A stretch of DNA of 64,000 bases, taken from positions 62,001 to 126,000 of the forward strand of contig ONBM01000001.1 in assembly GCA_900316045.1 (NCBI GenBank). Direction: 5' to 3'. The stretch's first letter is position 1; every line of letters begins with the position of its first letter. This DNA is from an uncultured Bacteroidales bacterium (GTDB lineage: Bacteria > Bacteroidota > Bacteroidia > Bacteroidales > UBA932). The position numbers and the translations under genes were made by a program. The notes beneath the pieces were generated by a model that ran no database searches, was not told the origin of the DNA, and was given only the letters and a program-made list of their open reading frames with translations. Of the stretch, positions 26,731 to 35,509 are shown in pieces.

Positions 26731-28605
26731 TTATTTCTTGTTGTGATATTCCTGGAAAGCTTTGATGACGCCCTCATTGGCAGCCTTAAGCTTAGCTTCA
26801 TCCATCTTTATCACCTTCCTGTCGTAGGTCATGAGGCCATTCACCTCGCCTTCGCAGTCAGTCGTCTGAGTGTAGACAGCGGCAGAGCAGCCCTGGCGAA
26901 CCAAGGTCTTCAGGATTTCTGCGAAAGCCACATATTCTTTTAAAACCTCATCCCCATTCTTGTACTGCACATAGCCCCAGTTGCGATCAGTCTGCCACAG
27001 ATGGCCTTCCAGCGGCAGGCCGATTCCGCCATATTCGCCCAGGACGTTAATCATGTTCTTGTCCCACAACCTCATGGCAGGATAAGGATAGTGGTGATTG
27101 TCGAGTATGTCTCCGCAGTCTTTCACCCAGTTTCCGCCAGAAGCCATGTTTATTAATCTGGTCGGATCCTGAGCCCTGGTGAAATCAATGGCGGAACGAG
27201 TGTCGAACTGACTCCACGCCTCGTTGAAAGGAACCCACACGGCTATGCACTGGAACTTCTTCACCTGATTCATTATCTCGCCCCATTCCTTATAATAATT
27301 TGCCTTTGCCTGAGGAGTGGCAGGAAAATCCGTGCCTTCGTCGTAATTGAATATTCCCCACTTGTTCAAATGATTGTCTCCGAAAGAAGGCATATCCTGC
27401 CATACAAGCATGCCTAGCTGATCGCAGTAATAGAACCAGCGGGATGGCTCTACCTTAATATGCTTACGGATCATGTTATAGCCGAAGTCTTTTGTCTTCA
27501 CGATATCATATTTCAGAGCCTCGTCGGTAGGCGCCGTATAAAGCCCGTCCGGCCACCAGCCCTGATCCAGAGGTCCGTACATGAAGATTGGCTGGCCATT
27601 GAGGCCAAGCAGTTTAGTATTGCCATTTTTATTGTACACGGAAACTTCTCTCAGAGACGTATAGCCTTTGACTGCGTCCAGGACTTTGCCTCCGCGAAGA
27701 ACCTGAATCTTAAGGCCATACAGATACGGAGAATCTGGAGACCATAGTTTTGCGTCCGGAATAGTCAGAGACACGGTATTCCCAGGAAGCCCCTGAGCCT
27801 CAGTCACTACCTTGGCGTACGGATCGGTCTCCGTTGAGAAACCAATCCCGCCGTCAACCACTGACACCTTGACGATGTCACCCTCATGCGCCCCACAGAC
27901 GGAGACGTTAAGGTCCAAAGTGCCGTCGTGAATATTAGAAACCGCATAATAGTCGGTGATATGAGTTTTAGCGACTGGTTCCAGCCATACGCTCTGCCAT
28001 ATTCCGGAAACTGCGGTATACCATATTCCTGAAGGTTTCAGCACCTGCTTTCCACGAGGCTGGAAATCATTGTCGGTCGCATCCAGCACCTTCAGCACCA
28101 ATGTATTAGCCCCACTCTTGAGGTAAGGGGTCACATCGAAAGCGAAATGAGTATAACCGCCGGTATGAGTACCGACCTGGACACCGTTAACCATTACGTC
28201 TGCCCTCCAGTCCACTGCCTCAAAACGCAGCACTATCTCCTTTCCCTTCCATGAAGAAGGTACAGTGAAAGTCGTCTTGTACCAGATGGCGTCGTTAGGC
28301 GTAACAGTCTTCCCTACTCCGGAGAGAGATGATTCTACGGCAAAAGGAACGAGAATCTTGCCTTGAAACTCATCTGGCTGCTGGGTGGATTTGGATATGA
28401 CAGAATATTCCCACAACCCGTTCAGCGACTTCCAGTCGGAACGTACCATCTGTGGGCGAGGATATTCAGGATGAGCATTGGCAGGGGAAACTTCTTCTGC
28501 CCATTTCGTCTTGATTTTGTCTCCTGAAGGGGCCCATTGCTGAGCCGAAGCCATGCTTGAAATTGCAAGGATAGAGGCAATGGCCGTAAAGAGTTTGATT
28601 TTCAT
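26731..28605 (-). CDS. secreted glycoside hydrolase family 2 enzyme
   Basis: 624 residues with a signal peptide (MKIKLFTAIASILAISSMAS, then AQQ). Order: sugar-binding jelly roll (about 45-200, SLNGLWEYSV, WYKTTFTVP, VNGVQVGTHTGGYTHFAFDVT), immunoglobulin-like domain, TIM-barrel catalytic domain with the acid/base Glu in VPFNEAWSQFD and the probable nucleophile Glu in LGEYGG. GH2 covers beta-galactosidase, beta-mannosidase and beta-glucuronidase; specificity cannot be decided here. There is no SusC/SusD pair nearby, so it is not part of a recognisable polysaccharide utilisation locus. The start at 28605 was chosen to place the signal peptide at the N-terminus. Confidence 0.88.
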   Translation of the reverse strand: MKIKLFTAIASILAISSMASAQQWAPSGDKIKTKWAEEVSPANAHPEYPRPQMVRSDWKSLNGLWEYSVISKSTQQPDEFQGKILVPFAVESSLSGVGKTVTPNDAIWYKTTFTVPSSWKGKEIVLRFEAVDWRADVMVNGVQVGTHTGGYTHFAFDVTPYLKSGANTLVLKVLDATDNDFQPRGKQVLKPSGIWYTAVSGIWQSVWLEPVAKTHITDYYAVSNIHDGTLDLNVSVCGAHEGDIVKVSVVDGGIGFSTETDPYAKVVTEAQGLPGNTVSLTIPDAKLWSPDSPYLYGLKIQVLRGGKVLDAVKGYTSLREVSVYNKNGNTKLLGLNGQPIFMYGPLDQGWWPDGLYTAPTDEALKYDIVKTKDFGYNMIRKHIKVEPSRWFYYCDQLGMLVWQDMPSFGDNHLNKWGIFNYDEGTDFPATPQAKANYYKEWGEIMNQVKKFQCIAVWVPFNEAWSQFDTRSAIDFTRAQDPTRLINMASGGNWVKDCGDILDNHHYPYPAMRLWDKNMINVLGEYGGIGLPLEGHLWQTDRNWGYVQYKNGDEVLKEYVAFAEILKTLVRQGCSAAVYTQTTDCEGEVNGLMTYDRKVIKMDEAKLKAANEGVIKAFQEYHNKK

Positions 28606-28649
28606 AATGCTGTAAATTTGGTGTTTAGTTCTTTCGATCTTGATGAATG

Positions 28650-28657
28650 CAAATATA
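28650..28657 (-). promoter_or_regulatory. -7 box of the GH2 gene
   Basis: TATATTTG on the minus strand, about 44 nt upstream of ATG 28605. Confidence 0.5.
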
Positions 28658-28668
28658 CCATAAATGTT

Positions 28669-28676
28669 TAAATTTG
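28669..28676 (+). promoter_or_regulatory. -7 box of the HerA-like gene
   Basis: TAAATTTG, 24 nt upstream of ATG 28701, divergent from the GH2 box with 11 bp between them. Confidence 0.5.
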
Positions 28677-28700
28677 TAATTGATAAAACCACATTCTAAT

Positions 28701-30290
28701 ATGTACGATTCAGAAAAAGGGCTTTGGATAGCCCATTGCCAAGAAGGGCCGCTTTCCATCGTCGGCAAGATGGCCAACAGACACGGACTAATTGCAGGTG
28801 CTACTGGCACTGGCAAGACAGTGACGCTTCAAGTCATGGCAGAGACATTCTCTCAGGCAGGCGTGCCTTGCTTCATGGCCGACATGAAAGGCGACCTCTC
28901 TGGAATATCACAGAGTGGAGCCATGAATGGTTTCATCCAAAAACGAATGGCGGAATTCGGCATCACCGATCCTAAATTCGGCGGGTGTCCTGTCAGGTTC
29001 TTCGATGTCTTCGGCGAGCAAGGGCACCCGATGAGGTGCACGGTCTCTGAAATGGGCCCTCAGCTACTTTCCCGCATCCTCGGGCTGAATGAGACCCAGG
29101 AAGGCGTCCTGAACGTGGTCTTCAGAGTGGCAGACGAGCTGGGACTTCTAATCATTGACATTAAAGACCTGCGCTCGATGCTGAACTACGTTTCTGAACA
29201 TGCAAAGGAATATACATCCACATATGGGAATATAGCACCCGCATCAGTAGGAGCCATTCAAAGGTCTTTGCTGACTCTCGAGAACGAAGGCGGAGACAAA
29301 TTCTTCGGGGAACCCTCGTTCGACATTAAGGATCTTCTCCAGACTACCGCTAACGGGAAAGGCATAATGAATGTCCTTGCCGCAGACAAACTTATGATGA
29401 AGCCAAAGCTCTATTCTACTTTCCTGCTCTGGCTGCTTTCAGAACTCTACGCCACTATGCCGGAAGTCGGCGATCTGGATATGCCGAAACTGGTATTCTT
29501 CTTTGATGAGGCTCACACCTTATTTGCGGACACCTCCAAGGCCCTCGTAGACAAGATAGAACAGGTAGTTAGACTCATAAGAAGCAAGGGCGTGGGCGTG
29601 TACTTCGTTACTCAAAGCCCTACCGATATTCCTGAAACCATCCTAGGGCAGCTGGGCAACAGGGTACAGCATGCCCTACGAGCCTTCACGCCAAAAGATC
29701 AGAAAGCCGTGCAGGTAGCCGCCGAGACCTTCAGAGCCAACCCTGCATTCGACACGTCCCAGGCCATCACCAACCTGGGAACTGGAGAGGCCCTGGTTTC
29801 ATTCCTGGACGAGAAAGGCGCTCCCGGAATAGTTCAGAAAGCGAGAATTCTGTTCCCACTGAGCCAGATAGGGGCCATTACGCCTGCTCAGAGAGATCAG
29901 ATAATCAAGTCATCAAACATTTACGGGAAATATGATACGCCTGTAGATAACATCTCTGCTTATGAGCAGCTTCTAAAAATGGCAGAGGAAGAAAAACAAC
30001 AAGACGAGGCACAAGAAGCCGTTGAGGAAAATCAGCCAGGCGATAAGTCTGCCGGCAGGCCAAAGGCCAGCATCTGGGGGAAAGTTGGCAAGGCAATCTT
30101 CACTGCCGTCACAGCCACAGTCGCGACCAGCGTGGGCAATGCCGTATCCAATAAGGTCACCGGGAAGAAAGGCAGCAAGACTTCTGTCAAGACTCAGGCC
30201 GGAAGAGTTGCCAAGAACGCAACTTCTGCAGCCACCAGGACCATCACGCGCGAGCTAACCCGTTCCATACTAGGGAACCTGATAAAATAG
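28701..30290 (+). CDS. HerA/YjgR-family ATPase (DUF853)
   Basis: 529 residues. Walker A AGATGTGKTVTLQ near residue 38 and Walker B VFFFDEAHTLF; STQSPTDIPE-type sensor (VYFVTQSPTDIPETILGQLGNRVQHALR) and AVQVAAETFR are characteristic of the DUF853/YjgR helicase-like family. The C-terminal 100 residues are an Ala/Lys/Thr-rich, low-complexity tail. The cellular role of the family is not established. ATG 28701 is preferred to an upstream TTG that overlaps the promoter. Confidence 0.88.
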   Translation: MYDSEKGLWIAHCQEGPLSIVGKMANRHGLIAGATGTGKTVTLQVMAETFSQAGVPCFMADMKGDLSGISQSGAMNGFIQKRMAEFGITDPKFGGCPVRFFDVFGEQGHPMRCTVSEMGPQLLSRILGLNETQEGVLNVVFRVADELGLLIIDIKDLRSMLNYVSEHAKEYTSTYGNIAPASVGAIQRSLLTLENEGGDKFFGEPSFDIKDLLQTTANGKGIMNVLAADKLMMKPKLYSTFLLWLLSELYATMPEVGDLDMPKLVFFFDEAHTLFADTSKALVDKIEQVVRLIRSKGVGVYFVTQSPTDIPETILGQLGNRVQHALRAFTPKDQKAVQVAAETFRANPAFDTSQAITNLGTGEALVSFLDEKGAPGIVQKARILFPLSQIGAITPAQRDQIIKSSNIYGKYDTPVDNISAYEQLLKMAEEEKQQDEAQEAVEENQPGDKSAGRPKASIWGKVGKAIFTAVTATVATSVGNAVSNKVTGKKGSKTSVKTQAGRVAKNATSAATRTITRELTRSILGNLIK

Positions 30291-30362
30291 GAAGAGATCG
30301 CTCATGGCAGATGCGGTCGAGCGGCACATTATTAAGTCGCTCAAGATGACCTCCGGAGGATG

Positions 30363-30896
30363 TTATTTTACGAAGAAAGAGAAGTGGACGCGGCCGTACC
30401 GCTTCTCTTTCTTAAAATAAGGATGACTGGTAAAAGAATGCTCATCCCCATGCTCCAGGACGAAATAATTGCCGTCATAAAGGATATTTCTCTCGAAAAT
30501 TTTGTCTGGCAGCGTTTCCAAACCCTCCATCGCATACGGCGGATCAGCAAAAATAATATCGAACTTTTCGTGGCAGACTGTCAGGAAATCGAAAACATTA
30601 TCCCTCACCATGACGACATTGTCCAAGCCGAGCTTGGCTGCCTCGGTCTTAATGAAAGTTGCGTTCTCACGGGCCATTTCAACAGAATACACCTTACCGG
30701 CGCCCCTTGAAGCAAACTCGAAAGCAACGGCGCCAGTGCCACCGAAAAGATCCAGCACTGTCATCCCCTCAAAGTCATATTCATTATCCAGCACGTTGAA
30801 AAGTCCTTCGCGCGCAAAATCTGTGGTTGGACGAGCATTATACCCAGCCGGTGGGCAAATCTGCCGTCCCTTCAGCCTTCCTCCTATGATTCTCAT
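30363..30896 (-). CDS. rsmD: 16S rRNA (guanine(966)-N(2))-methyltransferase
   Basis: 177 residues. SAM-dependent methylation of G966 in 16S rRNA. Motifs: MRIIGGRLKGR at the start, RPTTDFAREGLFNVL, SAM-binding VLDLFGGTGAVAFEFASRGA and the N6/N2 methylase motif ADPPY. It overlaps the upstream DUF3822 gene by 4 nt (ATGA), the standard Bacteroidota pairing. Confidence 0.95.
   Translation of the reverse strand: MRIIGGRLKGRQICPPAGYNARPTTDFAREGLFNVLDNEYDFEGMTVLDLFGGTGAVAFEFASRGAGKVYSVEMARENATFIKTEAAKLGLDNVVMVRDNVFDFLTVCHEKFDIIFADPPYAMEGLETLPDKIFERNILYDGNYFVLEHGDEHSFTSHPYFKKEKRYGRVHFSFFVK
30373..30413. terminator. 15-bp hairpin inside the 3' end of rsmD
   Basis: AAGAAAGAGAAG (30373-30384) pairs perfectly with CTTCTCTTTCTT (30402-30413), and TGG/CCG extends the stem. 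It encodes the last rsmD codons and lies 83 nt beyond the convergent HerA-like gene. No T run; a role in terminating either transcript is inferred. Confidence 0.4.
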
Positions 30897-31411
30897 AGCT
30901 GCTCCACGGAATTAAAATAACGATAAAGCGACATTTTCTCATCTTCGCTGAGAGGCGTCCTGAAACAAATTCTAGTGACTTCCGGATTGAATTGCAGTTT
31001 TTTTAGAGCCAGGAATATGAAATATTCGGCACACGTGAAATCATCCGCTTTGAATATGTTGGCAAGCAGCAAATTGTTTCCTTGGGCGATGCCAAGATGA
31101 AGATAGCCGTAAGCGTAAGAGGCCACAACCTTGTTATATTCAGGAAGTTTCCTCAAATCCTTCAAGATGAAATACAGCTCTGGAAGCACTCGCCCCTGGT
31201 CCTCATCGTCATAACCAGGGACGCTTCTAGTCATGGCATTATCGACAGAAAGAGAATACACCAGCACAGCTGCATATTCGCTAATGCTGATGTATTCTAC
31301 TTTATCCTCTTTACTTAACTCGACCGTCTCGGAGAGTATCTCTCTGGCAGCAGACGGTTCAAAGAAAGCAGCAGGCACTAAAGCCGCTTTTGGAGTCAGA
31401 AGAGAAAACAC
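30893..31411 (-). CDS. DUF3822 family protein, short form
   Basis: 172 residues from a GTG at 31411, 2 nt after the preceding stop codon. The sequence LLTPKAALVPAAFFEP and the C-terminal block YFIFLALKKLQFNPEVTRICF fit DUF3822, an actin-fold family nearly always next to rsmD in Bacteroidota. From memory family members are longer (roughly 250-280 residues), so the N-terminal third seems to be missing here. Function unknown; the partnership with rsmD suggests a link to ribosome maturation. Confidence 0.65.
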   Translation of the reverse strand: MFSLLTPKAALVPAAFFEPSAAREILSETVELSKEDKVEYISISEYAAVLVYSLSVDNAMTRSVPGYDDEDQGRVLPELYFILKDLRKLPEYNKVVASYAYGYLHLGIAQGNNLLLANIFKADDFTCAEYFIFLALKKLQFNPEVTRICFRTPLSEDEKMSLYRYFNSVEQL

Positions 31412-31413
31412 TT

Positions 31414-32106
31414 CTACTCCCAGTTACCTGCATTATTGTTAGGCGCAGTGGTGCTGCCCACCTGCAAGCCCTCATACCTGCCCTGATCACGACGATCAGC
31501 GTCAAGATTGATTCTCAGCTGGTTATCCATGCCCCTTAAAAGAGACTTGTAAGGGAGCTTGGCCTCGAACAAAGGAACGTCCACGCCAGACACTTTCTTA
31601 ACGACGGCATCCATCTCAATCTTTTGATCCTCGCAGAATGGAACCTCATCGATAGCATTGATGTTGAAATCGCTTCTGCTATGGAACAGGGTGTCTTTCA
31701 CCGCCAGCTTGTTCTCTACAGAAAAAACCAGATTCTTATCGCCTTGCTTGTAAAGGTCATAAAGCCCCTCTGGAGTAATGTTCTTATGCTGTTTCTTGAC
31801 AGCTTCGGTGTGTGCGACGGCGGCAGAATCATCATTTGAGCCGATCTGCATGAGCACGGTCATCTGGCCGTTGTTGTAGAATTGCTTTAGAGTATCGAAA
31901 GAAGCCGTGAACTTGCCGTTGACGCTCTTGTAAGCAACCTGAAGATCACGGATGTCTTTCAGTCTCTGAATCGCAACTTTTTCTCTTTGCGCCTTCTCCC
32001 TATCGAAGCGGACAGGCTCCATGACGCTGGAATAAATAGTCCATATCAAGCCTACGGCGCATAGCGCAAGAACGATGCAAAGAATCGTGTTCAGTACCTT
32101 GTTCAT
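31414..32106 (-). CDS. membrane-anchored protein of unknown function
   Basis: 230 residues. One N-terminal membrane helix (about 5-27), then a charged helix (REKAQREKVAIQRLKDIRDLQVAYKSVNGKF) that resembles the extended helix of pilin-like proteins, and a periplasmic domain. It lacks a prepilin peptidase motif, so a pilin call is not made. First gene of the unknown-DUF3822-rsmD operon (2-nt gap). Confidence 0.65.
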   Translation of the reverse strand: MNKVLNTILCIVLALCAVGLIWTIYSSVMEPVRFDREKAQREKVAIQRLKDIRDLQVAYKSVNGKFTASFDTLKQFYNNGQMTVLMQIGSNDDSAAVAHTEAVKKQHKNITPEGLYDLYKQGDKNLVFSVENKLAVKDTLFHSRSDFNINAIDEVPFCEDQKIEMDAVVKKVSGVDVPLFEAKLPYKSLLRGMDNQLRINLDADRRDQGRYEGLQVGSTTAPNNNAGNWE

Positions 32107-32205
32107 TATCCTAAAATTTTATGATTTGCAATTAAAAGCATATTGACATACCTGCCAATGCAGGACAAAGTTATGAAATTGATTTATGAAATGCAATATA
32201 ATTTG

Positions 32206-32213
32206 TAAATTTG
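32206..32213 (+). promoter_or_regulatory. -7 box in front of the DHH phosphoesterase
   Basis: TAAATTTG ends 7 nt before the ATG at 32221; TTTA sits 19 nt upstream in the -33 position (3 of 4 matches). Confidence 0.5.
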
Positions 32214-32220
32214 CTCATCA

Positions 32221-33249
32221 ATGAAAAGAACAGAAGAATTAGAAAAAATCATCAGTGCTTCATCAGTGATAACGGTGACTGCGCACACACATCCGGACGG
32301 CGATGCCATTGGGAGCGGGTGCGCCATGTTACGTTATCTGCGACTCATAAAAGGCAAGAAAGCGGCGCTTATAGTTCCCACAGCCATACCGGCATCTCTC
32401 TCTTTCATCGCAGAGGATGGAGATGCTATTTTTCCCTTCTCGGATGCCTCGCAGGAATGCCAGGAATGGATAGCCGCAAGCGACCTCGTAATCTGCCAAG
32501 ATTGCAATTCATTCAGCAGAGTAACTGGAGCCGAGCATTATCTGAGAACTTCGAACGCTAAAAAGATTCTGATAGATCATCACCTGAATCCAGACATAGA
32601 GTCTTTCGATTTTGTCATCTCCAAAATCGACATTTCCTCAACTAGCGAACTGCTCTATTGGACCCTCAAGGAGATGAGCGATGTGGAAGGAGACTTGAAA
32701 AAGCTACCGCAGAGCTGCCTGGATGCGCTTATGACGGGAATGACTACCGACACTAACAATTTCGCGAACTCAGTCTTCCCAAGCACATTGACGATGGCAT
32801 CCGAGCTTCTTGCCGCAGGAGTTGACAGGGACAAGATCCTTAACTGCATCTATAACAATTACAGAGAAAACAGGCTGCGCCTGATGGGGTTCATGCTCCA
32901 TGACAAAATGACCATAATGGCCAATGGGGTTTCCTACATGATACTGGATAAATCCACTCAGGAGCGGTATGGCTTCGAGGATGGGGAATCTGAAGGATTC
33001 GTGAACATGCCGCTGGCGCTCGCCAAAGTCAACGTAAGCATGTTCTTAACAGAGGAAGACACTAAATTCAGGGTCTCCATACGCTCTAAACGGGGATTTT
33101 CCGCCAATTCCTTCGCAATGAAATATTTCAATGGCGGAGGGCATGAGCAGGCTGCCGGAGGGAGCCTTTATTTCGGGAAAGACATTTCTTCCCCCGAAGA
33201 GGCAGAATCCTATATTATTAAATCCTCAAAAGAATATTTTGCCGAATGA
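32221..33249 (+). CDS. DHH/DHHA1 phosphoesterase (NrnA-like)
   Basis: 342 residues. DHH domain with THPDGDAIGS, CQDCNS and the signature LIDHHLNP; DHHA1 domain with GGGHEQAAGGSL. Members degrade nanoRNA (oligoribonucleases), pAp or cyclic dinucleotides. Size and lack of PAS/GGDEF domains fit NrnA rather than GdpP. It overlaps the next gene by 4 nt. Confidence 0.9.
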   Translation: MKRTEELEKIISASSVITVTAHTHPDGDAIGSGCAMLRYLRLIKGKKAALIVPTAIPASLSFIAEDGDAIFPFSDASQECQEWIAASDLVICQDCNSFSRVTGAEHYLRTSNAKKILIDHHLNPDIESFDFVISKIDISSTSELLYWTLKEMSDVEGDLKKLPQSCLDALMTGMTTDTNNFANSVFPSTLTMASELLAAGVDRDKILNCIYNNYRENRLRLMGFMLHDKMTIMANGVSYMILDKSTQERYGFEDGESEGFVNMPLALAKVNVSMFLTEEDTKFRVSIRSKRGFSANSFAMKYFNGGGHEQAAGGSLYFGKDISSPEEAESYIIKSSKEYFAE

Positions 33250-33788
33250 AATATTTTCATAACATGATATTCTGCATTGCCACTATCTTCTTTTTCGCAT
33301 CTTGCGGGAAAGAGGATACTGCCAAGAATCAGCAGGAATCATATATTTCTACGATAGCTTCTTCCTTTCAGCAAAAAGACTCTACAGTGATGGTTCGGCA
33401 TTCCAAGGGATCGACTATCGTGACAATCACGCATGGCACCGGAGAAGAGCTCTCCTCCGGCGGCACAGTATCCTTCTTCTATGCCGGATATTACCTTACT
33501 TCAGGATCCATCAGCAATAGCAATCTGTTCGCCACTAACAGCAGGGAAATTGCCGAGACTGCAGGGTGGAATTTATCCGACACGACAGTCTTCAGGGCCG
33601 ACACTTTGAATATCTCCGATGCCGAGCTGGTAAAAGGGCTGAAAAATGGAATCATCGGCGTCAAGAGCGGCGAGGAATGCCTGATAATGTTTAACCAAGA
33701 CTACGGCTTCGGCAAAAAAATAATAGGAAATATTCCAGAAAATTCCGCTCTGGCTTACCATTTGTGGATTGAGAGCGTTGCCAATTAA
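33246..33788 (+). CDS. FKBP-type peptidyl-prolyl isomerase lipoprotein
   Basis: 180 residues. Lipoprotein signal with lipobox FASC before GKED. One FKBP domain (about 60-178): GGTVSFFYAGYYLTSGS, LVKGLKNGIIGVKSGEECLIMFNQDYGFG and a terminal ALAYHLWIESV. Expected to assist folding at the inner or outer membrane. Start overlaps the phosphoesterase stop (ATGA), so the genes are coupled. Confidence 0.8.
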   Translation: MKYFHNMIFCIATIFFFASCGKEDTAKNQQESYISTIASSFQQKDSTVMVRHSKGSTIVTITHGTGEELSSGGTVSFFYAGYYLTSGSISNSNLFATNSREIAETAGWNLSDTTVFRADTLNISDAELVKGLKNGIIGVKSGEECLIMFNQDYGFGKKIIGNIPENSALAYHLWIESVAN

Positions 33789-33791
33789 TAA

Positions 33792-34820
33792 ATGACAGTA
33801 ATGAAAAATTTCTTGAACGAATTTTACGCTTTTGCGGCCATCCCTGCGATGCTTCTTGTCAGTGGATGCGCAGACAACAAAGATAAGACAAGCGATGAAA
33901 TAAATAAGGAATACATAGAAGCTTGGATGAAAGTCAAACACCCCGGCATAACGCCGACAGGCAAGGGAATCTATATCCTTGACGACAAAGAAGGGACAGG
34001 CGAAGCATTGGGCGACGAGGACTATTTCGCCATGATTGAATATACCGTGGCAGGCATGGACGGGACGATTTCCGCGACCACCTATCCGAAAATAGCTCAG
34101 CAGATCGGGACTTATGACAAATCGTACTATTACGGGCCCCACGCTTATCTGCGAGATGCTTACACGACGCCTGTCGGAGTGCTGGAAATACTCAGCGGCA
34201 TGAAGGTAGGAGGGGTTAGGACTGCGCTCGTCCCAAGCTGGCTTAACGTTACCGAAGGCTATTCCGGCAGCAGCAAAGCTTCTAACGCCATCTACACGAT
34301 TACCTTGGCGGATAAGACAGATGACATCCGTCAGTGGGAGATAGACACGCTCGAAAGATATGCTCAGAAATGCATGAGCGATGTGGATTCATCATTCACG
34401 GGGTATTATTATTTACAACTTAAAGCACCGTCCGACACTAACACCCTCCCTAGAGACACATCATTCTACATCAATTACACCGGGAAGCTTCTGAATGGCC
34501 TCGTCTTCGACACCACTGTTGAAGACACCGCCAAATTCTATGGAATATATTCTTCATCTAAGACATACGCCCCTGTCAAAATCCAACTGAACGAGAACTA
34601 CAATGAAATCACGCTTGAGAGTTCCTCTTCATCATCGAGTTCCGGCAGCACTTCAGTGGTGACTGGCTTCGCATACTGCCTCTCACAGCTGAAGCGTTAT
34701 GAGAAGGGCGTCTGCGCGTTCATGTCTCAATACGGTTATAAATATAATGGCAACGGGAACGCTATTCCTAGCTATGCGCCGCTCGTTTTCGAGATAGAAA
34801 TGGTGGATGAACCTGAATAG
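33792..34820 (+). CDS. double FKBP-domain lipoprotein
   Basis: 342 residues (an alternative ATG lies 9 nt later). Lipobox VSGC before ADNK. Two FKBP-like units are visible: about 45-180 (YFAMIEYTVAGMDGTISATT, VGVLEILSGMKVGGVRTALVP, ending AIYTITLADK) and about 200-340 (FYINYTGKLLNGLVFDTT, ending LVFEIEMVDEP). The second unit contains a run of eight serines encoded by mixed codons (ESSSSSSSSGS) where the flap would be, so it may be catalytically impaired. It follows the single-domain FKBP gene by 3 nt. Confidence 0.75.
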   Translation: MTVMKNFLNEFYAFAAIPAMLLVSGCADNKDKTSDEINKEYIEAWMKVKHPGITPTGKGIYILDDKEGTGEALGDEDYFAMIEYTVAGMDGTISATTYPKIAQQIGTYDKSYYYGPHAYLRDAYTTPVGVLEILSGMKVGGVRTALVPSWLNVTEGYSGSSKASNAIYTITLADKTDDIRQWEIDTLERYAQKCMSDVDSSFTGYYYLQLKAPSDTNTLPRDTSFYINYTGKLLNGLVFDTTVEDTAKFYGIYSSSKTYAPVKIQLNENYNEITLESSSSSSSSGSTSVVTGFAYCLSQLKRYEKGVCAFMSQYGYKYNGNGNAIPSYAPLVFEIEMVDEPE

Positions 34821-34851
34821 TAGCGGGTTTTCCGTTTAAAGATCTTTTCCT

Positions 34852-34859
34852 TAAATTTG
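34852..34859 (+). promoter_or_regulatory. -7 box of the cytidylate-kinase-like gene
   Basis: TAAATTTG, about 43 nt upstream of ATG 34903. Confidence 0.45.
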
Positions 34860-34902
34860 TCTTGCCGTGCCGCCAACGCACGGACTAGTAAATGGTAATT
34901 AT

Positions 34903-35505
34903 ATGGGTATCATAATAAATGTTGGACGACAGTTCGGCAGTGGCGGGCTGGGCGTCGCGAACGAGATAGGCAAGAAGCTTCACGTCAAAGCATACGATAA
35001 GGAACTGATCTCAAAAGCCGCAGAAGAAAGTGGCTTCAGCAAAGAACTGTTCATGAAAACCGACGAAAAGCGCAACCTCTTCAATCTTTCCTCATATTTT
35101 GTTACCGGACGATTCGGAGCTGTTCATAACCACATAGGGGATAATGACTTATTTAAGATTCAGAGTGACGTGATACGCAAAATCGCCGAAGAAGGATCAG
35201 CTATTTTCGTAGGCAGATGCTCGAACTACATATTAAGAGACATGAAATGCCTTGACGTATTCGTGACGGCGCCCATGGAAGATAGGATAAAAAGAGTTGC
35301 AGAACGCTCAAATTTATCTCCTGAAGATGCTAAAAGCCTCATAGAAAAGAACGACAGGACAAGGGAGACTTATTACAATTTCTTCACGTTCGGGAACTGG
35401 GGCTGTTCTACCGACTATGATTTATGCATCGACTCATCGGCGCTAGGAATAGAGGGAACAGCTGAATTCATCATCGAATTCGGCAAGAAGGCTGGCCTGA
35501 TTTAG
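34903..35505 (+). CDS. cytidylate kinase-like protein
   Basis: 200 residues. N-terminal P-loop variant NVGRQFGSGGLGVAN lacks the canonical GKS/T lysine, typical of the 'cytidylate kinase-like' (AAA_26) family. Conserved AIFVGRCSNYIL and the helical lid region follow. True cmk is at 24.4 kb, so this is a paralogue of unknown substrate. ATG 34903 fits family N-termini (MGIIINVGRQFGSGG). Confidence 0.8.
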   Translation: MGIIINVGRQFGSGGLGVANEIGKKLHVKAYDKELISKAAEESGFSKELFMKTDEKRNLFNLSSYFVTGRFGAVHNHIGDNDLFKIQSDVIRKIAEEGSAIFVGRCSNYILRDMKCLDVFVTAPMEDRIKRVAERSNLSPEDAKSLIEKNDRTRETYYNFFTFGNWGCSTDYDLCIDSSALGIEGTAEFIIEFGKKAGLI

Positions 35506-35509
35506 GAAT

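Noticed and set aside
26731..28605. GH2 gene as part of a polysaccharide utilisation locus.
   Set aside because: No SusC/SusD pair, ECF sigma/anti-sigma or hybrid two-component sensor is adjacent; the neighbours are efp and a HerA-like ATPase.
31414..32106. Type IV pilin-like protein.
   Set aside because: The N-terminal helix and charged extension look similar, but there is no prepilin peptidase site (G before F/M with Glu at +5) and no pilus genes nearby.
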